From positions 1-6,375 of the forward strand of contig JAGSPQ010000222.1 of NCBI GenBank assembly GCA_018262385.1: a DNA stretch of 6,375 nucleotides. Direction: 5' to 3'. The position numbers and the translations under genes are program-made. Shown piece by piece: positions 4,108 through 6,375 of the stretch. Source of the DNA: Myxococcaceae bacterium. Lineage in GTDB: Bacteria; Myxococcota; Myxococcia; Myxococcales; Myxococcaceae. Positions within the stretch are counted from its first letter, which is position 1; each line of letters opens with the position of its first letter. Under the pieces are notes generated by a model, which saw only the letters and a list, made by a program, of their open reading frames with translations, was not told the origin of the DNA and did not search any database.

Positions 4108-6375
4108 TTGCCCGACTCTCCTCCAGGCCAGCTTGCGCCGGGCACGTTGATCGCCGATCGCCTGGTGGTGGTGCGCCACCTCGGCGCAGGGGGACTGGGC
4201 GCGGTCTACGAGGTGGAGCACAAGTTCACCCTCCATCACCGCGCGGTGAAGGTGCTGCACCCGAAGTTCCAGCGCGATCCCGAGGTGGTCGATCGCTTCC
4301 TCAAAGAGGCGTCGGCCGCGGGGCGCATCGGCAACCCCCACATCGTCGAGACCTTCGACGCCGGGCACCTCGCCGATGGCTCGCCGTACATCGTGATGGA
4401 GTTCCTCCAGGGCAAGCCGCTGAGCGAAGTGCTGCGCTGGAGCGGCCGGCTCGACCCCGGCCTGGCCGCCGCGCTGATGGTGCAGATCTGCGCGGCGGTG
4501 CAGGCGGCCCACGACGCGCAGATCATCCACCGCGATCTGAAGCCCGAGAACCTCTTCCTCACCCAGCGCGACGGCGAGGCCTTCACCAAGGTGCTCGACT
4601 TCGGGGTGTCGAGGTTCACCGCCGAGGAAGGCGACGTTCGCCAGACCCGCTCGGGGATCACCATCGGCACCCCGCTGTACATGGCGCCCGAGCAGCTGCG
4701 CGGCGCGAAGAACGCGGATGCGCGGTCCGACGTCTACAGCCTCGGCGTCGTGCTGTACGAGATGCTCTCCGGCCACGTCCCGTTCTCGGCCAACAGCTTC
4801 GCCGAGCTGGCGGTGAAGGTCCTCTCGACCGAGGCGCCGAGCCTCAACCTGAGCCATGGCGCCGCTCCGGCCGAGATCACCGCCCACATCACCCGGGCGC
4901 TGCAGAAGGAACCGGCGCTCCGGTTTCACACCGCCGCGGAGTTCGGCGAGGCGCTCGCGCCGTTCGCGCGAAACCAGGACGTGTCGGCGCTGCTCGAGGA
5001 TCAGGGGCCGGCGATCGCGGCGCCGACCGGAGACACGTTCGTCCCGCACTCGGCGGATCCGGTGGTGGTCTACTCGCTGCCTCCGATCGAGGCCGGCCGG
5101 ATTCCGCCGCCGCGCGTCGCCGCCGAGCTTCAGCTGATCGCGAAGGGGATCGCGATTCCCCGCCGGAAGATCCGGCCCCTCTGGGTCGCCGCGCTGGTCG
5201 CGGTCGTCGCCGTCGGGGCGGGGGCGATCGGGATCGCGCGCCGCGCCTCGGCGCCGCGCCGCGCGACGTCGATCGCGGTCCTTCCGTTCGAGAACGCCAC
5301 CGGAGATCCGGAGAACGACTACCTGAGCGAGGGGCTGACGGAGAGCGTGATCTACCAGCTGTCCCGCACCTCGGCTCTGCGCGTCATCCCGCGCAGCAGC
5401 GTCTACCGGGCGAAGGCGTCGAGCGGCTCGCCCGTCGAAGCGGGCACCCGGCTCGGCGTCGATGTGGTGGTGGCCGGTGAGCTGACCCAGCGACACCTGG
5501 TTCGCGCGGAGCTGGTCGAGGTTCGCAGCGGGGCGCTGCTCTGGGGCAACCGGTGGGATCGCGCGGACACCGACCTGATCGCGATCCAGCGCGAGATCGC
5601 CGCCGGCGCGCAGACCGCGCTGGAGGAGCCCGGCTCGGCGCCGCGCCCGACGACGCAGGTGCAGCCGCCGAAGGATCCCGAGGCCTTCCGCCTCTACCTG
5701 AAGGGCCGCTACTACTGGAACAAGCGCACCGCCGATGGGCTGGAGCGGGCGGCGGCGCTGTTTCACGAGGCGCTCGCGCGCGACCCGGGCCTCGCGATCG
5801 GCTGGGTCGGGCTGGGCGACTCGATCGCGCTGATGGAGCAATACGCCGGCGTGCCCTCGAAAGAGAACTGCCCCAAGGCGAAGGCCGCGATTGCCCGCGC
5901 GCTCGAGATCGACCCCTCGCTGGCCATCGCTCACACCAGCAGCGCGCTGTTGGCGGGGCACTGTGATTGGAACTGGGTCGAGGCCGAGGCGGAGTTCCGC
6001 CGGGCGATCGCGCTCGACCCCAACTACGTCACTGCCCATCACTGGTACGCGCTGCACCTGGCCTATCGCGGCATCTTCGATCGGGCGCTGGACGAGGCGC
6101 GCATCGCGGAAGGTCTCGACCCGCTCTCGTTGATCGCCAACAACGCGCGCTCGGTCGTCAATGGCCTGGCCGGGAAATGGGACGCGGTGAGCGAGCAGAG
6201 CGATCGACTGATCCAGATGGATCCCACGTTTCCGATTGCCCACATGTGGAAGGGCCGGGCGCTGCGCGCGAAGGGAGACCATCGCCAGGCGCTGGAGGAG
6301 TTCCGCAAGGCGTTCGAGCTGGCGGACCAGCGATCCTTCGAGTTGATGGGCGAGCTCGGAGCGACGTCCGCGATC
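4108..6375 (+). CDS. Transmembrane Ser/Thr protein kinase with TolB-like and TPR domains (3' end outside window)
   Basis: 756 codons are present and the frame is open to the window edge. The cytoplasmic kinase domain (about residues 12-285, counted from TTG 4108) is complete: glycine loop GAGGLG (26-31), ATP-binding K48 in AVKVLH, E67, HRDLKPEN (141-148), DFG (164-166) and APE (193-195). It should be an active RD kinase. A basic stretch (RRKIR) precedes one membrane helix at about 358-377. The outer part begins with a TolB/adenylate-cyclase-associated type domain (about 388-505: SIAVLPFENATGDPENDYLS, then LGVDVVVAGEL and LLWGNRWDR). TPR repeats follow from about 522, with DP markers at residues 559, 602, 637, 671 and 705, the last four about 34 apart. 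The start is uncertain: no ATG is well placed, TTG 4108 keeps the typical PGTLIADR lead-in, and GTG 4051 and TTG 4147 are alternatives; none has a good Shine-Dalgarno. Likely a signalling receptor; its targets are unknown. Confidence 0.92.
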   Translation, partial: MPDSPPGQLAPGTLIADRLVVVRHLGAGGLGAVYEVEHKFTLHHRAVKVLHPKFQRDPEVVDRFLKEASAAGRIGNPHIVETFDAGHLADGSPYIVMEFLQGKPLSEVLRWSGRLDPGLAAALMVQICAAVQAAHDAQIIHRDLKPENLFLTQRDGEAFTKVLDFGVSRFTAEEGDVRQTRSGITIGTPLYMAPEQLRGAKNADARSDVYSLGVVLYEMLSGHVPFSANSFAELAVKVLSTEAPSLNLSHGAAPAEITAHITRALQKEPALRFHTAAEFGEALAPFARNQDVSALLEDQGPAIAAPTGDTFVPHSADPVVVYSLPPIEAGRIPPPRVAAELQLIAKGIAIPRRKIRPLWVAALVAVVAVGAGAIGIARRASAPRRATSIAVLPFENATGDPENDYLSEGLTESVIYQLSRTSALRVIPRSSVYRAKASSGSPVEAGTRLGVDVVVAGELTQRHLVRAELVEVRSGALLWGNRWDRADTDLIAIQREIAAGAQTALEEPGSAPRPTTQVQPPKDPEAFRLYLKGRYYWNKRTADGLERAAALFHEALARDPGLAIGWVGLGDSIALMEQYAGVPSKENCPKAKAAIARALEIDPSLAIAHTSSALLAGHCDWNWVEAEAEFRRAIALDPNYVTAHHWYALHLAYRGIFDRALDEARIAEGLDPLSLIANNARSVVNGLAGKWDAVSEQSDRLIQMDPTFPIAHMWKGRALRAKGDHRQALEEFRKAFELADQRSFELMGELGATSAI

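Noticed and set aside
3981..4145. N-terminal extension of the hemerythrin protein to an ATG at 4145
   Set aside because: The 55 extra residues are Pro/Gly/Ser/Arg-rich with no family match. The strong AAGGAG site 5 bases before ATG 3980 and the candidate promoter both lie inside that stretch.
4014..5480. A 488-codon plus-strand open frame over the kinase gene
   Set aside because: It lies in another frame; the true frame holds every kinase motif (GxGxxG, HRDLKPEN, DFG, APE).
2686..6282. A 1198-codon open frame on the minus strand spanning several genes
   Set aside because: It is arginine-rich, matches no family I recognise and runs antisense to the kinase and in another frame through the hemerythrin and lipoprotein genes. 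Such long false frames are normal in very GC-rich DNA.
1..6375. CRISPR arrays, tRNA or rRNA genes, insertion sequences, attachment sites
   Set aside because: No regularly spaced repeats, cloverleaf-like segments, transposase motifs or flanking terminal repeats were seen on either strand.

Overview
The window is very GC-rich, with the strong G/C third-position bias and long antisense open frames typical of such genomes. Its gene set is a TonB-dependent receptor, an oxidosqualene cyclase, a matrixin-like lipoprotein, a hemerythrin and a large Ser/Thr kinase with TolB-like and TPR parts. Together with a candidate sigma-54 promoter this fits a myxobacterium or a relative (Myxococcota). That placement is inference from gene content; there is no rRNA or other marker.

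Layout, left to right. (1) 3-698 (+): the last 231 residues of a TonB-dependent outer-membrane receptor; its start lies outside the window. (2) 747-2759 (+): a complete 670-residue oxidosqualene cyclase, the enzyme that makes the sterol skeleton, with all recognised catalytic residues and with the residue pattern of cycloartenol synthases rather than lanosterol synthases. (3) 2760-3347 (-): a small probable lipoprotein that looks like a matrixin-type zinc protease whose zinc-binding motif has been wiped out. Its stop codon directly abuts the cyclase stop, head-on. (4) 3420-3980 (-): an HHE hemerythrin-domain protein with a strong ribosome binding site and a candidate sigma-54 promoter. (5) about 4108-6375 (+, unfinished): a transmembrane Ser/Thr protein kinase with an extracytoplasmic TolB-like domain and TPR repeats. 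It is divergent from the hemerythrin gene and shares about 127 bp of upstream DNA with it.

How they may work together. The receptor and cyclase are co-directional with 48 bp between them and could be co-transcribed. No squalene epoxidase or later sterol gene is visible, so the cyclase must draw on enzymes encoded elsewhere. The hemerythrin and lipoprotein genes are co-directional on the minus strand, but a hairpin lies between them, so co-transcription is uncertain. Nothing in the sequence ties the kinase functionally to the sterol gene.

The points most worth a second look are the cycloartenol-type active site in a bacterial cyclase, the dead-protease lipoprotein, and the sigma-54-like element before the hemerythrin gene. 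I found no tRNA, rRNA, CRISPR array, insertion sequence or other mobile element.
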